Source of the DNA: Burkholderia lata
Lineage (GTDB): Bacteria; Pseudomonadota; Gammaproteobacteria; Burkholderiales; Burkholderiaceae
Assembly: GCF_902499335.1 (NCBI RefSeq)
Contig: NZ_CABVQK010000013.1
Span: 1 to 64,000 of the forward strand
Length of the DNA stretch: 64,000 bases
Reading direction: 5' to 3'
The position numbers and the translations under genes were made by a program. The notes beneath the pieces were generated by a model that had not been told where the DNA came from, ran no database searches, and saw only the letters and a program-made list of their open reading frames with translations. How positions within the stretch are numbered: position 1 is the stretch's first letter; each line of letters starts with the position of its first letter. Below are positions 36,636 through 47,605 of this stretch, one piece after another.

Positions 36636-38414
36636 TCAATCCGAATCGTCGTCGTCCTCGTCGTCGGCCGCATCGGCAGGCACTTCGCCGTATTTCGCGA
36701 CGACCGCCGCCTTGAACGTCTTCAGCGCCGGCTGCTGGTCGCACAGCTTGTACAGCGCCGCCAGTTGCTGCGGCCAGTCCTTCAACTCCTTCGCAAACAC
36801 GTGCAGGCGCGCGACGGTGTCGAGCGCATCGGCTTCGCGGCCGGCCAGCGCCTGCAGCGCTGCATAGCGGCGCAGCACCGTCTCTCCGGGCAGCAGCGCG
36901 ATCGCCCGCTCATGCGCGGCGAGCTTGGCCGGCAGGTCGTCCGCCGAAATCGGGAGCAGCGTGGCCGCACCGTATTCGCCCCACGCGCCGAACAGCAGCG
37001 ACGGCGCATCGCGGTACTGCGCGGCCGGATCGCTGCCGTAATACAGCACTTCCGCGCGCTGGTAGTCGCGCAGCACCGGCACCGCCGCCAGCACACCGCC
37101 GACCGACAGCACCGCGAACAACCCGAATGCCGCGCGCCCCGGCAGGACGCGCAGCGGCTTCACTTCGAGCAGCCCGATCACGAACATCGCCGGCAGCAGG
37201 AAGAACATGTACTGCTGCGGATACTCGACCAGCGCGTGCATCAGCAGGATGCCGATCAGCGCGAAGCCGAACACGCGCATGCTCGACTGCGGCGCGCGCA
37301 CCGCACGCACGAACCACGTCACGAGCGCGACGACGAGCACACCCAGACCGACGAGGCCGGACTTCGCGAGCAGGTCGATGAAGATGTCGTGCGAGTTGTT
37401 CGCGATCTCGACGCCGCCGAGCGAACGCACGAGCGCGAACTGGTGCGACGGGAACTCGCCCCAGCCGACACCGAGCAGCGGATGCTCGCGGAACATCGCG
37501 AGCCCGTACTTCCACAGCGCGAGGCGCGGCGCGATCTGCCCTGCGTCGCGCATCCGGTCGGCCGCGGATTCCGCGAGATTCAGGTGATAGTGCACGTTGG
37601 CCCAGCGCACCGCGACGTTCACCGCGATGAACGCCACCGCGAGCACGACCGGGATCAGCCACGCGCGCGCATTGCCCGGCGCGCGGCGCGATTCGAGCCA
37701 CGCCATCCAGAAGCCCGCGACGACCATCACCGCAACCTGCAGCCACGGCCCGCGCGACACCGTCAGCGCAAGACCGACCGACAGCCCGATCGACAGCACG
37801 AACCACGCCCAGACCGCGAGCCGGCGCGTCTGCACGAGATACAGCGCGCCCGCGAGCGCGAACGCGATGTAGCTGGCCAGATGGTTCGCCTGCGCCATGT
37901 TGCCGTACGGGCGGCGATCGACCGCGACGTTGTACATCACGACGAACGGCGACAGCGCCGACTCGAGGTGAAACAACTGCACGATCTGGGTTCCGACGGC
38001 GAACACGCCGCCGACGAGCAGCGCGCCGGCCATCATCCGCGACACGGCCTCGGCCAGCCCTTCGCGCGCGAGCGCATAGCCGGCCTGCATTGCGACCAGC
38101 GCGGCGGCGAGATAGCCCACCGCCAGCCAGTTCATCGACGGCACCTTGAGCGCGATCAGCGCGACCTGCGCGATGAGCACCACGGCGAACCCGAGCGGCG
38201 CGACGAACGCGGCCGGCGCGGCAAACGGCTCGGCCGGGCGACCGGTGCGCGCGAGCAGCACGACGGACACCCCCACCAGCAGATACAGCACCAGCGCGGA
38301 AAACTCGGAATAGAAAGTCGGGATCGGATACGTGTGATTCGTGATCGCGTACGGCACGATCAGGGCGACAGCCAGCGCAACGAGCGGCAACGAACGGGAA
38401 AAAGTAGAAGGCAT
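36636..38414 (-). CDS. pglL: PglL-type protein O-oligosaccharyltransferase
   Basis: 592 residues from the ATG at 38414; a GTG at 38444 is an alternative, and neither has a clear Shine-Dalgarno site. About ten to twelve membrane helices, then a C-terminal soluble region with an acidic DDEDDDDSD tail. 'LWKYGLAMFREHPLLGVGWGEFPSHQFAL' and 'NNSHDIFIDLLAKSGLVGLGVLVVAL' are the Wzy/WaaL ligase core with the conserved His; the later 'EYPQQYMFFLLPAMFVIGLLEVK' leads into the PglL-specific C-terminal domain. These enzymes transfer lipid-linked glycans onto Ser/Thr of periplasmic proteins. A type IV pilin gene lies 153 bases upstream on the same strand, which suggests a substrate. In B. cenocepacia the general O-glycosylation enzyme sits in the same gene neighbourhood (from memory). 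Confidence 0.9.
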   Translation of the reverse strand: MPSTFSRSLPLVALAVALIVPYAITNHTYPIPTFYSEFSALVLYLLVGVSVVLLARTGRPAEPFAAPAAFVAPLGFAVVLIAQVALIALKVPSMNWLAVGYLAAALVAMQAGYALAREGLAEAVSRMMAGALLVGGVFAVGTQIVQLFHLESALSPFVVMYNVAVDRRPYGNMAQANHLASYIAFALAGALYLVQTRRLAVWAWFVLSIGLSVGLALTVSRGPWLQVAVMVVAGFWMAWLESRRAPGNARAWLIPVVLAVAFIAVNVAVRWANVHYHLNLAESAADRMRDAGQIAPRLALWKYGLAMFREHPLLGVGWGEFPSHQFALVRSLGGVEIANNSHDIFIDLLAKSGLVGLGVLVVALVTWFVRAVRAPQSSMRVFGFALIGILLMHALVEYPQQYMFFLLPAMFVIGLLEVKPLRVLPGRAAFGLFAVLSVGGVLAAVPVLRDYQRAEVLYYGSDPAAQYRDAPSLLFGAWGEYGAATLLPISADDLPAKLAAHERAIALLPGETVLRRYAALQALAGREADALDTVARLHVFAKELKDWPQQLAALYKLCDQQPALKTFKAAVVAKYGEVPADAADDEDDDDSD

Positions 38415-38567
38415 GAGCGAACCGGATGTCAGCAACCGGCGCACTATACAAAACTTTGCCTCCTCTGTGCGGGGCCTTCGCGCGGCGACCCGGCACGGGG
38501 CGGCCGCCCCGGCCGGCTGAAGTGGCGGCCGGCATGCTGCCCGCGCCGCCCTGCTCCGCCGCCGGCA

Positions 38568-39164
38568 CTACGCGCGGCACTCCGCCGGTGCATATTTCGC
38601 AGGCAGCGTCGCGGCGTCACCCGGCAACGGCCCGGCCCCCGGTGCCGGCAGCGACGACGCATCCTTGCCGGCCGCGAAGCACTCCCATGCGATCGCACCG
38701 GCCTGCATCGCGCCCTTTTTGAGCGGCACGCGCGCGGTGGGCGCGTCGGCCTTGTCCGGCGCGGACGGTACGAGCACCAGCGTATTGGCGCCGGCCGTGG
38801 TGACGCGGGTGGTGAAGGCGACCGTGATCTGGCCGGTCTCGCCGTCGATCGCGACGGATTCGACGTTGCGGGTCGCGGCCGGCGGGCTGTAGCCGCCGTC
38901 GAGGCTCGCGCCGCTTGCGGCGTTGTCGGCCACGGCAAGCCGCGCGGACGACGCAAGCGCGAGCCCCTCGCCGACGCGCGAGCGCGCGAGGTAATCCTGG
39001 TACGCGGGAATCGCATAGGCCGCGATCACGCCGACGATCGCCAGCACGATCATCAGCTCGATCAGCGTGAAGCCGGCCGGCCGCCAGCGCGGCGACGGCC
39101 GGTTCGCGCGCCGCAGATCGGCGGCAACGCGACGGAACAGGGAAACGGAAAAGGCTTCGAACAT
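38568..39164 (-). CDS. Type IV pilin (PilA-like major or minor pilin)
   Basis: 198 residues. A long leader of 31 residues precedes the prepilin peptidase site Gly31-Phe32 in '[18 protein letters not shown]', with Glu5 of the mature protein (Glu36) present. Hydrophobic helix '[30 protein letters not shown]', then the globular domain; the two late Cys ('AWECFAAGK', 'PAECRA') can form the D-region disulfide loop. RBS CCGGAGCC before the ATG. It is between terC and pglL. The isolated location, away from a pil assembly cluster, and the long leader make major-pilin status uncertain. Confidence 0.9.
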   Translation of the reverse strand: MFEAFSVSLFRRVAADLRRANRPSPRWRPAGFTLIELMIVLAIVGVIAAYAIPAYQDYLARSRVGEGLALASSARLAVADNAASGASLDGGYSPPAATRNVESVAIDGETGQITVAFTTRVTTAGANTLVLVPSAPDKADAPTARVPLKKGAMQAGAIAWECFAAGKDASSLPAPGAGPLPGDAATLPAKYAPAECRA

Positions 39165-39180
39165 GGCAGGCTCCGGAAAC

Positions 39181-39209
39181 GAAAAACGCCTGCCGATAAA
39201 GGCAGGCGT
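39181..39209 (-). terminator. Terminator of terC
   Basis: ACGCCTGCC / GGCAGGCGT around GATAAA, followed on the minus strand by TTTTTC. Confidence 0.85.
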
Positions 39210-39261
39210 CTCGATCGTAGCCAGCGGGCCGTGAATCCGGCAGTCAGCCGGACGGCCAATG

Positions 39262-39966
39262 TCAGTGCGCGTGCGGCACGTCGCGGCGCTTCCTGAGCGT
39301 GTAACCGATCGCCACGACGAACAGCGCGCCCGCGATGCTCGCGCCGTAGAGCGCCGCCGGCGTATCGAGCACCGGCCAGCGATCGCCGACCGGGTCGTTC
39401 ACGATCAGGCCGCCCGCGATCCAGCCGAGCAGCCCGGCGCCAAGTGCCACGACAATCGGGAAACGGTCGAGCAGCTTCAGCACCAGCGTGCTGCCCCACA
39501 CGATGATCGGCACGCTGACGAGGAGCCCGAAGATCACGAGCGGGATCCGGTGCGACGGGTCGGCCTGCTCGGCCGCGCCGGCGATCGCGATCACGTTGTC
39601 GAGGCTCATCACGGCATCGGCGATCACGATCGTCTTCACCGCGTCCCATAGCCGGCTGGCCGGCTTGATGTCGTCGTGCGCGTCGCTGGCCGGCGCCATC
39701 AGCTTGATGCCGATCCACAGCAGCAGCAGCCCGCCGCCGAGCTTCAGGAACGGCACGTCGAGCAGCGCGACCGCGAACGTGATCAGCGCGACGCGCAGCA
39801 GGATCGCGCCGGCGGTGCCCCACACGACACCGCGCAGGCGCTGGTTCGCGGGCAGGTTGCGGCAGGCGAGCGCGATCACGACCGCGTTGTCGCCGCCGAG
39901 CAGGATATCGATGATGATGATCTGGAATACGGCGCCCCAGTGGAGCGACGTCAGGAATTCGAGCAT
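39262..39966 (-). CDS. TerC/YjbE-family integral membrane protein
   Basis: 234 residues, about seven membrane helices. TerC signature acidic/Asn motifs are intact: '[23 protein letters not shown]' and '[20 protein letters not shown]' (the paired GGDN and SLDN motifs thought to bind metal). Members handle metal ions such as manganese during protein export or metal stress; the substrate here is not defined. It lies between the pilin and sucCD on the same strand, with terminators on both sides, so it is its own unit. Confidence 0.9.
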   Translation of the reverse strand: MLEFLTSLHWGAVFQIIIIDILLGGDNAVVIALACRNLPANQRLRGVVWGTAGAILLRVALITFAVALLDVPFLKLGGGLLLLWIGIKLMAPASDAHDDIKPASRLWDAVKTIVIADAVMSLDNVIAIAGAAEQADPSHRIPLVIFGLLVSVPIIVWGSTLVLKLLDRFPIVVALGAGLLGWIAGGLIVNDPVGDRWPVLDTPAALYGASIAGALFVVAIGYTLRKRRDVPHAH

Positions 39967-40070
39967 GGCGTGACGGGCAGGACGGCGGCCGCCCGCGGGC
40001 GGCCCGGTTCATCGCCGGCACATGCGCGATGCATGCCCGGTGCTTACGAATTCATTGCGCGAGCATAACA

Positions 40071-40097
40071 AAAAACGCCGGCAAAGCCGGCGTTTTT
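40071..40097 (-). terminator. Terminator of sucCD (bidirectional stem)
   Basis: AAAAACGCCGGC, AAA loop, GCCGGCGTTTTT: perfect 12-base arms with T-runs on both strands. Confidence 0.9.
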
Positions 40098-40122
40098 CGC
40101 AGGACGAACCCAGGCGGAAATA

Positions 40123-41004
40123 TTACAGCGCCTTCTTCAGCAGACGGCCCATTTCCGACGGGTTGCGCGTGACGGTGATGCCGCACGCTTCCATGATTTC
40201 CAGCTTCGCTTCGGCCGTATCCGCACCGCCCGAGATCAGCGCGCCGGCGTGGCCCATGCGCTTGCCCGGAGGCGCCGTGACGCCAGCGATGAAGCCGACG
40301 ACCGGCTTCTTCATGTTGTCCTTGATCCACTCTGCCGCATTGGCTTCGTCCGGACCACCGATTTCGCCGATCATCACGACCGCATCCGTATCCGGATCGT
40401 CGTTGAACATCTTCATCACGTCGATGTGCTTCAGACCGTTGATCGGATCGCCGCCGATACCGACTGCCGACGACTGGCCGAGGCCGAGTGCCGTCAGCTG
40501 CGCAACGGCTTCATACGTCAGCGTGCCCGAACGCGACACGACGCCGATGCGGCCCTTGCGGTGGATGTGACCCGGCATGATGCCGATCTTCAGCTCGTCC
40601 GGCGTGATCGTGCCCGGGCAGTTCGGCCCGAGCAGCAGCGTCTTGCGGCCTTCACGGCGCATGCGGTCCTTCACTTCGATCATGTCGCGGACGGGGATGC
40701 CTTCCGTGATGCAGATCGCGAGATCCAGATCGGCTTCGACCGCTTCCCAGATCGCAGCAGCTGCGCCTGCGGGCGGAACGTAGATGACCGACACGGTCGC
40801 GCCGGTTTCTGCCTTCGCTTCCTTGACGCTTGCGTAGATCGGAATGCCTTCGAAGTCTTCGCCGGCCTTCTTCGGGTTCACGCCCGCGACGAATGCTTCG
40901 CGGCCGTTTGCGTACTCACGGCAGGCGCGCGTATGGAACTGACCGGTTTTGCCGGTAATGCCCTGCGTGATGACCTTCGTGTCCTTGTTGATCAGAATCG
41001 ACAT
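40123..41004 (-). CDS. sucD: Succinyl-CoA synthetase alpha subunit
   Basis: 293 residues. 'MSILINKDTKVITQGITGKTGQFHTRACREY' (CoA-binding start), 'VIYVPPAGAAAAIWEA', 'LLGPNCPGTITPDELKIGIMPGHIHRKG', 'GIGGDPINGLKHIDVMKMF', and the phosphorylated His in 'GKRMGHAGALISGG'. With SucC it interconverts succinyl-CoA and succinate with nucleotide phosphorylation in the TCA cycle. Starts 69 bases after sucC. Confidence 0.97.
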   Translation of the reverse strand: MSILINKDTKVITQGITGKTGQFHTRACREYANGREAFVAGVNPKKAGEDFEGIPIYASVKEAKAETGATVSVIYVPPAGAAAAIWEAVEADLDLAICITEGIPVRDMIEVKDRMRREGRKTLLLGPNCPGTITPDELKIGIMPGHIHRKGRIGVVSRSGTLTYEAVAQLTALGLGQSSAVGIGGDPINGLKHIDVMKMFNDDPDTDAVVMIGEIGGPDEANAAEWIKDNMKKPVVGFIAGVTAPPGKRMGHAGALISGGADTAEAKLEIMEACGITVTRNPSEMGRLLKKAL

Positions 41005-41073
41005 GTATTTTGACCTCTGTTCGATTGGCGTCGCGAACGAACCGCGCCGCCATGCGTGTTCATTAGCGCGCGC

Positions 41074-42240
41074 TTACTTGCCTGCGGCAGCCGCGACGAC
41101 CTTCTGCGCAGCTTCTTCCATGCTGTCCGCCGAGATGATCGGCAGGCCCGAATCGGCCAGCATCTTCTTGCCGAGGTCCTCGTTCGTGCCCTTCATGCGC
41201 ACGACGAGCGGCACGTTCAGGTTCACGGCCTTCGAACCGGCGATCACGCCTTCCGCGATCACGTCGCAGCGCATGATGCCGCCGAAGATGTTCACGAGGA
41301 TCGCCTTCAGATCCGGGTTCTTCAGCATCAGCTTGAACGCTTCCGTGACCTTCTCGGTCGTCGCGCCACCGCCGACGTCCAGGAAGTTCGCCGGCTCGCC
41401 GCCGAACAGCTTGATGGTGTCCATCGTCGCCATCGCCAGGCCTGCGCCGTTCACGAGACAGCCGATGTTGCCGTCGAGCGAGATGTACGCGAGGTCGAAC
41501 TTCGACGCTTCGATTTCAGCCGGATCTTCTTCGTCCAGGTCGCGGTAAGCGACGATTTCCGGGTGGCGGAACAGCGCGTTCGAGTCGAAGTTGAACTTCG
41601 CGTCGAGTGCGATGACCTTGCCGTCGCCGGAGACGTTCAGCGGGTTGATTTCAGCCAGCGATGCGTCGGTTTCCCAGAATGCCTTGTACAGGCCTTGCAG
41701 GATCGCGCGTGCTTGCGGAATCGAAGCAGCCGGCACGCCGATCTTCGCGGCGAGGTCGTCGGCTTGCGCGTCGAGCAGGCCCGTCGACGGCTCGACGATG
41801 ACCTTGTGGATCAGTTCCGGGTGCTTTTCGGCAACTTCCTCGATGTCCATGCCGCCTTCGCTCGAACCCATCAGAACGATCTTTTGCGTCACGCGATCGA
41901 CGACGAGGCTGACATACAGTTCCTGCTTGATGTCGGCGCCTTCTTCGACCATCAGACGGTTGACCTTCTGGCCTTCCGGGCCCGTCTGGTGCGTGACGAG
42001 CTGCATGCCGAGGATCTGGTTCGCGTATTCGCGAACCTGCTCGATCGACTTCGCCACCTTCACGCCGCCGCCCTTGCCACGGCCACCCGCGTGAATCTGA
42101 GCCTTCACGACCCATACCGGGCCGCCGAGCTCTTCTGCCACCTTGACGGCCTCGTCAACCGAGAACGCCGGCTTGCCGCGCGGTACCGCGACTCCGAATT
42201 TCCGCAGGATTTCCTTACCCTGGTACTCGTGAATCTTCAT
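41074..42240 (-). CDS. sucC: Succinyl-CoA synthetase beta subunit
   Basis: 388 residues. ATP-grasp subunit with '[22 protein letters not shown]', '[19 protein letters not shown]', '[16 protein letters not shown]', '[25 protein letters not shown]', '[37 protein letters not shown]', '[16 protein letters not shown]'. First gene of the sucCD pair; there is no adjacent sucAB here. Confidence 0.97.
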   Translation of the reverse strand: MKIHEYQGKEILRKFGVAVPRGKPAFSVDEAVKVAEELGGPVWVVKAQIHAGGRGKGGGVKVAKSIEQVREYANQILGMQLVTHQTGPEGQKVNRLMVEEGADIKQELYVSLVVDRVTQKIVLMGSSEGGMDIEEVAEKHPELIHKVIVEPSTGLLDAQADDLAAKIGVPAASIPQARAILQGLYKAFWETDASLAEINPLNVSGDGKVIALDAKFNFDSNALFRHPEIVAYRDLDEEDPAEIEASKFDLAYISLDGNIGCLVNGAGLAMATMDTIKLFGGEPANFLDVGGGATTEKVTEAFKLMLKNPDLKAILVNIFGGIMRCDVIAEGVIAGSKAVNLNVPLVVRMKGTNEDLGKKMLADSGLPIISADSMEEAAQKVVAAAAGK

Positions 42241-42308
42241 GCGTGATTCCCTTCAGTCTGAGAGTTGAATGAAAAGTCGCTTTAGACGCTTCTTCGAATG
42301 ATTTCCGT

Positions 42309-42917
42309 TCATTCCTTCGTGCTGCCTTCACCGGGCACGTCCGGCCGTCTCGCGCCATACCAGCGCGGGTAGTACTGCCGCACGACCTCGCCGTCGAACC
42401 GCAATGCCCGGCAGCGGCCGAGCTGGAAAGGCGCTTCGTCGTGCACGCCGCCGTGATCCGGCCCTTCGCCCCCCTCCTCGCGCACGTTCCACACATCACC
42501 GGCGAACGCCTGGATCGCTGCCGTCGGCAGCACGGCGCACAGTTCGGTGAGATGGGAGCAGCCTGCGACGCCGGCGAGCAGCCGGTTCGCATTGCGGCGG
42601 AAATTGCGGAAGAGATTGAGCCCGATCAGGGCCCGATAGGCGGGAGAGGCGGATTGACAGTGACCAGGATAGGGAACCCATTCCGAAGACGCTTCGGCGT
42701 CGACGACATTGAGGTCACGATCGATAGTCACGCGCAGCCAGAGTTCGTGGATCGGCAGGCCCTGGGGCCGGATGCCCGACGCAAGCGCGACATCGCGCGG
42801 CTTGTGGTCGGTCAGGCAGGCTTCGATGTCCCACAAGCCGTCGCCGCGCTCATACGCTTCCGCTCGGATTGCGCGTTGATGTCGCAACTGACGGGGCACG
42901 GGCTCGGATAGCGGCAT
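42309..42917 (-). CDS. DUF2889 protein
   Basis: 202 residues from the ATG at 42917. Family pattern: 'RRQ..R.I.AEAYERGDGLWDIEACLTDHK', 'LPIHELWLRVTIDRDLNVVDAEASSEWVPYPGHC', 'GCSHLTELCAVLPTAAIQAFAG'. The start lacks a visible Shine-Dalgarno site, so a slightly different start is possible. The family has no assigned function. Position between sucC and recX on the same strand; the 146-base gap to recX contains no clear promoter. Confidence 0.78.
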   Translation of the reverse strand: MPLSEPVPRQLRHQRAIRAEAYERGDGLWDIEACLTDHKPRDVALASGIRPQGLPIHELWLRVTIDRDLNVVDAEASSEWVPYPGHCQSASPAYRALIGLNLFRNFRRNANRLLAGVAGCSHLTELCAVLPTAAIQAFAGDVWNVREEGGEGPDHGGVHDEAPFQLGRCRALRFDGEVVRQYYPRWYGARRPDVPGEGSTKE

Positions 42918-43063
42918 GCTGGAGGTTGAGGCCGAAGAGGAAAACCCGTGGATTTTAGCATATTGGGTATTTGAGACAGTTTGACGCGACGGCGGGTATT
43001 CCCGCCTGTCCGGAAGTGGTTGCGTTGCAGCAAAATCGCGCGCCACGCGCGCGATCGGAGCAG

Positions 43064-43932
43064 TCAGTCGTCGATCGGGAAATCGTCGCCGACCTTCAGC
43101 AACTTCACGATGGTCGCGCTCGAGAAGCCGCGTGCGGCGAGAAAGCGCGCCTGCTTCGCACGTTCTGCCGGCGTTTGCGGCAGTGCACCGAATTTCTTGC
43201 GCCAGACCGCCTGCGCACGCGCCCATTCGGTCTCGCGGAGCTGGGCATTCACCTCCTCGACGAGCGTGTCGCCCACCGCATGACGCTTCAGCTCGCTGAC
43301 GATGCGCGCGACGCCCACACGCGACGCGCGACGATGCACGAGACTCTCGGCAAAGCGTGCATCGGACAGCCAGCCTTCCTGTTCCAGCGCATCGAGTACG
43401 GGGTCGACGGATTCGTCTTCGCCGACGTAGGGCGCGAGCTTGCGCGCGAGTTCCGTACGGCTGTATTCGCGGCGGGATAGATAGCCGAGCGCGCGGCCCT
43501 TCAACGATCGCTGAGGCTTCGACGACTTGCGCTCGGTAGCGCCCGGAGCGTCGCTTGACGAAGCACTGGAAGAAGCACCCGACGCGCGACGTGTGCGGCG
43601 CGGATGCTGGCTGCTGCGCGTATAGACATCTTCCCTGGCCGGCGCCGATGCATCGGCTGCGCGATCGCCCGGGAAGCTGACACCGGAAACACGACGGCGG
43701 GAGCGGTCGTGCGCGTCGAACGATTCATCGTCGTCGAACGGATCGTCCGGTGCGGCAATCTCAAACGAAACGAGGGCATCGTCGGATGCCCTCGTCGCGG
43801 TGCGGTTCGCGGCATTGCTGCCCGCGCCCCGCCGATCGGCGCCCGAGGATCCGGCTCGCCGGCCGGAGCGACCTGCCGTTTCGGGCACGTCGCTCTCCTC
43901 CGGCTCGCCAGCCTGACCTCGGCGCCCGACCA

Positions 43933-43933
<1 letters not shown>
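43064..43933 (-). CDS. recX: RecA modulator RecX, with long N-terminal extension
   Basis: 289 residues when started at the ATG whose A overlaps the recA stop (TGATG). The RecX domain occupies about residues 140-289 ('SLKGRALGYLSRREYSRTELARKLAPY', 'LDALEQEGWLSDARFAESLVHRRASRVGVARIVSELKRHAV', 'VWRKKFGALPQTPAERAKQARFLAARGFSSATIVKLL'). The first 135 residues are Ser/Arg/Asp-rich low complexity absent from typical 150-residue RecX proteins; an internal start is conceivable. RecX blocks extension of RecA filaments. Overlap with recA keeps the two at a fixed ratio and under the same SOS control. Confidence 0.88.
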
Positions 43934-45006
<1,073 letters not shown>

Positions 45007-45080
45007 GAATCGTCCTTTGCTATGATGAGCAGCGTCTGTTAAAGGCGCGCCCGCTTTCAAGCGCCGCCCACGAATGCAGA

Positions 45081-45110
45081 CACTGTATAAAAAAACAGTG
45101 TTTTGTGCAA
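45081..45110 (-). promoter_or_regulatory. LexA (SOS) box and recA promoter
   Basis: CACTGTATAAAAAAACAGTG at 45081-45100 matches the CTGT-N8-ACAG SOS consensus. On the minus strand a TTGCAC -35 (45110-45105) and TACAGT -10 (45087-45082) are 17 bases apart with the box between and over the -10, the expected layout for LexA repression of recA. Confidence 0.88.
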
Positions 45111-45195
45111 GCCCGCAATGCAGGCTGCGTTGTACACGAATAACTTCGGAGACAGCCGGCCGGCGCGAACGCCCTGCCGGCCATCGGTCAGCACC

Positions 45196-45924
45196 ATGCG
45201 AATTCTCATCGCGGAAGACGACAGCATACTCGCGGACGGCCTCACCCGGTCACTCCGCCAATCGGGCTATGCGGTCGACCACGTGAAGACTGGCGTCGAC
45301 GCCGATACGGCGCTGTCGATGCAGACATTCGACCTGCTGATCCTCGATCTCGGGCTCCCGAAAATGCCCGGGCTCGACGTACTCAAACGCCTGCGCGCCC
45401 GCAATTCCAACCTCCCCGTGCTGATCCTGACGGCCGCCGACAGCGTCGACGAGCGCGTGAAGGGGCTCGACCTCGGCGCCGACGACTACATGGCCAAGCC
45501 GTTCGCGCTCAACGAGCTCGAGGCGCGCGTGCGCGCGCTGACCCGGCGCGGCGCGGGCGGCGGCCCGACCGTCGTGCGCCACGGCTCGCTCGCGTTCGAC
45601 CAGGTCGGCCGCATCGCGTATGCGAACGACCAGGTACTCGACCTCTCCGCGCGCGAGCTCGGCCTGCTCGAAGTGCTGCTGCAGCGGATCGGCCGGCTCG
45701 TGTCGAAGGAACAGCTCGTCGACCATCTGTGCGAATGGGGCGAGGAAGTCAGCAACAACGCGATCGAAGTCTACGTGCACCGGCTGCGCAAGAAGATCGA
45801 ACCCAGCGGCGTACGGATCTCGACCGTACGCGGCCTCGGCTATTGCCTCGAGAAGGTCACGCCCGCCGCGCCGGCCGACACGGCCGCGCCCCAGCCCGCG
45901 GTGGCCGGCACGCCGCTGCGCTGA
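45196..45924 (+). CDS. OmpR-family response regulator (TctD/QseB-like)
   Basis: 242 residues from the ATG at 45196. Receiver 1-115 with acidic 'EDD' 7-9, phospho-acceptor Asp51 in '[15 protein letters not shown]', 'MAKPF' Lys; winged helix about 128-225 ('[52 protein letters not shown]'). A short Ala/Pro tail ends it. Divergent from recA, with which it shares the 189-base gap. It pairs with the kinase 17 bases downstream; together with the transporter gene that follows, a role like TctD (control of tricarboxylate uptake) is plausible. Confidence 0.92.
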   Translation: MRILIAEDDSILADGLTRSLRQSGYAVDHVKTGVDADTALSMQTFDLLILDLGLPKMPGLDVLKRLRARNSNLPVLILTAADSVDERVKGLDLGADDYMAKPFALNELEARVRALTRRGAGGGPTVVRHGSLAFDQVGRIAYANDQVLDLSARELGLLEVLLQRIGRLVSKEQLVDHLCEWGEEVSNNAIEVYVHRLRKKIEPSGVRISTVRGLGYCLEKVTPAAPADTAAPQPAVAGTPLR

Positions 45925-45941
45925 ACCCGCGCGTCGCCGCG

Positions 45942-47489
45942 ATGGCCACGCCGGCCCACACCCGCCACCCGACCGGCGCGCCGTCATCGGCCGCCGACGA
46001 GGCGCGCGATGCGCGCTACGAGAACCCGTTCGCGCCGCCCGACGAAACCGATGCGCCCGAGGCACCACGCCCGCGCTCGCTGTTCGGCGAGATCCTCGAC
46101 TGGATGCTCGCGCCGCTGCTGCTGCTGTGGCCGATGAGCATCGCCGTCACCTATCTGGTCGCGAAGACGATCGCGAACGGCCCGTTCGATCGCGCGCTCG
46201 AGACCAACGCATACGTGCTCGCTCGGCAGATCCACCCGGTGAACGGCGTGGCCGAGCTGACGCTGCCGGAGCAGACGCGCGACTTCCTGCGCGCGGACAA
46301 CGTCGACAGCGTTTACTTCCAGGTGCTCGGCACACGCGGCGAACTGGTCGCGGGCGAAGCCGACATGCCGCTGCCGCGCGACGAGGACCGCCCGCCGCCG
46401 GGCGTCGTCATGTTTCGCGACGACCTGCTGCGCGGCAACGACGTGCGCGTCGCGTATACGACGGTCGCGCTGCCGCAATCGGGCAGCCCGCAGCCCGTGC
46501 TCGTGCAGGTCGGCGAAACGCTGGACAAGCGCAACGCGCTCGCGAACGACATCATCAAGGGCGTGATCCTGCCGCAGTTCGTGATCCTGCCGCTCGCGAT
46601 CCTGCTGGTCTGGTTCGGGCTGTCGCGCGGGCTCGCGCCGCTCAACGCGCTGCAGGCGCATATCCGCGCGCGGCGGCCCGACGACCTGTCGCCCGTCGAG
46701 GCGCAGCGCGCGCCGCCCGAGATCGAGCCGCTCGTTACGTCGTTCAACGACCTGCTCGCGCGCCTCGAACAGAACATGGCGCTGCAAAAGCGCTTCATCG
46801 CCGACGCCGCGCACCAGATGAAAACGCCGCTCGCGGGCCTGCGCACGCAGGCCGAGTTCGCGCTGCGCCACCCCGTCCCGCCCGACGTGCAGCGCTCGCT
46901 CGAGCAGATCGCGACGAGCTCCGAGCAGGCCGCGCGGCTCGTCACGCAACTGCTCGCGCTGGCTCGTGCCGAGAACCGCGCGAGCGGGCTGACGTTCGAG
47001 CCGGTCGAGATCGCCACGCTCGCGCGGCGCGCGGTGCGCGACTGGGTGCAGGCCGCGCTCGCGAAACGGATGGATCTCGGCTACGAAGGGCCGCCGGACG
47101 ATACGCCGCTCGACGTCGACGGCAATCCGGTGATGCTGCGCGAGATGCTCGGCAACCTGATCGACAACGCGATCCGCTACACGCCGGACGGCGGCCGCAT
47201 CACGGTGCGCGTGCGTACCGAGCCCGCGGCGCGGCTCGTGCATCTCGAAGTCGAGGACACGGGGCCCGGCATCCCGGCCGCCGAGCGCGAGCGCGTCGTC
47301 GAGCGCTTCTACCGGATCCTCGGCCGCGAAGGCGACGGCAGCGGCCTCGGGCTCGCGATCGTGCGCGAGATCGCCACGCAGCACGGCGGCACGCTGACAC
47401 TCGACGATCACGTCTACCAGCACGCACCGCGCCTCGCCGGCACGCTCGTGCGCGTCAGCCTGCCGTTGACCGAAACGGCCCCGGATTAA
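45942..47489 (+). CDS. Sensor histidine kinase (TctE-like, 2CSK_N type)
   Basis: 515 residues from the ATG at 45942. A Pro-rich cytoplasmic N terminus of about 45 residues precedes the first helix ('EILDWMLAPLLLLWPMSIAVTYLVA'), then the periplasmic 2CSK_N-like sensor region ('RALETNAYVLARQI', 'YFQVLGTRGELVAGEADMPLPRDED', 'MFRDDLLRGNDVRVAYTTV'), second helix ('GVILPQFVILPLAILLVWFGLSRGLAPL'), HAMP region, H box 'FIADAAHQMKTPLAGLRTQ', N box 'LLGNLIDNAIRYTPDGG'-type, G boxes 'EDTGPGIPAAE' and 'GSGLGLAIVREIA'. This N-terminal sensor type is shared with TctE, which senses tricarboxylates. Partner of the regulator 17 bases upstream. Confidence 0.92.
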   Translation: MATPAHTRHPTGAPSSAADEARDARYENPFAPPDETDAPEAPRPRSLFGEILDWMLAPLLLLWPMSIAVTYLVAKTIANGPFDRALETNAYVLARQIHPVNGVAELTLPEQTRDFLRADNVDSVYFQVLGTRGELVAGEADMPLPRDEDRPPPGVVMFRDDLLRGNDVRVAYTTVALPQSGSPQPVLVQVGETLDKRNALANDIIKGVILPQFVILPLAILLVWFGLSRGLAPLNALQAHIRARRPDDLSPVEAQRAPPEIEPLVTSFNDLLARLEQNMALQKRFIADAAHQMKTPLAGLRTQAEFALRHPVPPDVQRSLEQIATSSEQAARLVTQLLALARAENRASGLTFEPVEIATLARRAVRDWVQAALAKRMDLGYEGPPDDTPLDVDGNPVMLREMLGNLIDNAIRYTPDGGRITVRVRTEPAARLVHLEVEDTGPGIPAAERERVVERFYRILGREGDGSGLGLAIVREIATQHGGTLTLDDHVYQHAPRLAGTLVRVSLPLTETAPD

Positions 47490-47605
47490 CCCTGACGCGC
47501 GCCGCCGCGACACGCCGAGATTGCATCGAAACCGTCAATTTACCGGACGTTATATGCATTTAGCAGCACGATAGGCAAAAAAACAACCAATTCGGCGCGG
47601 GTTAA

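Noticed and set aside
39262-39966. Tellurite-resistance function for the TerC-like gene
   Set aside because: No other ter genes are nearby and the YjbE-type subgroup is linked to metal handling; the resistance label is not supported.
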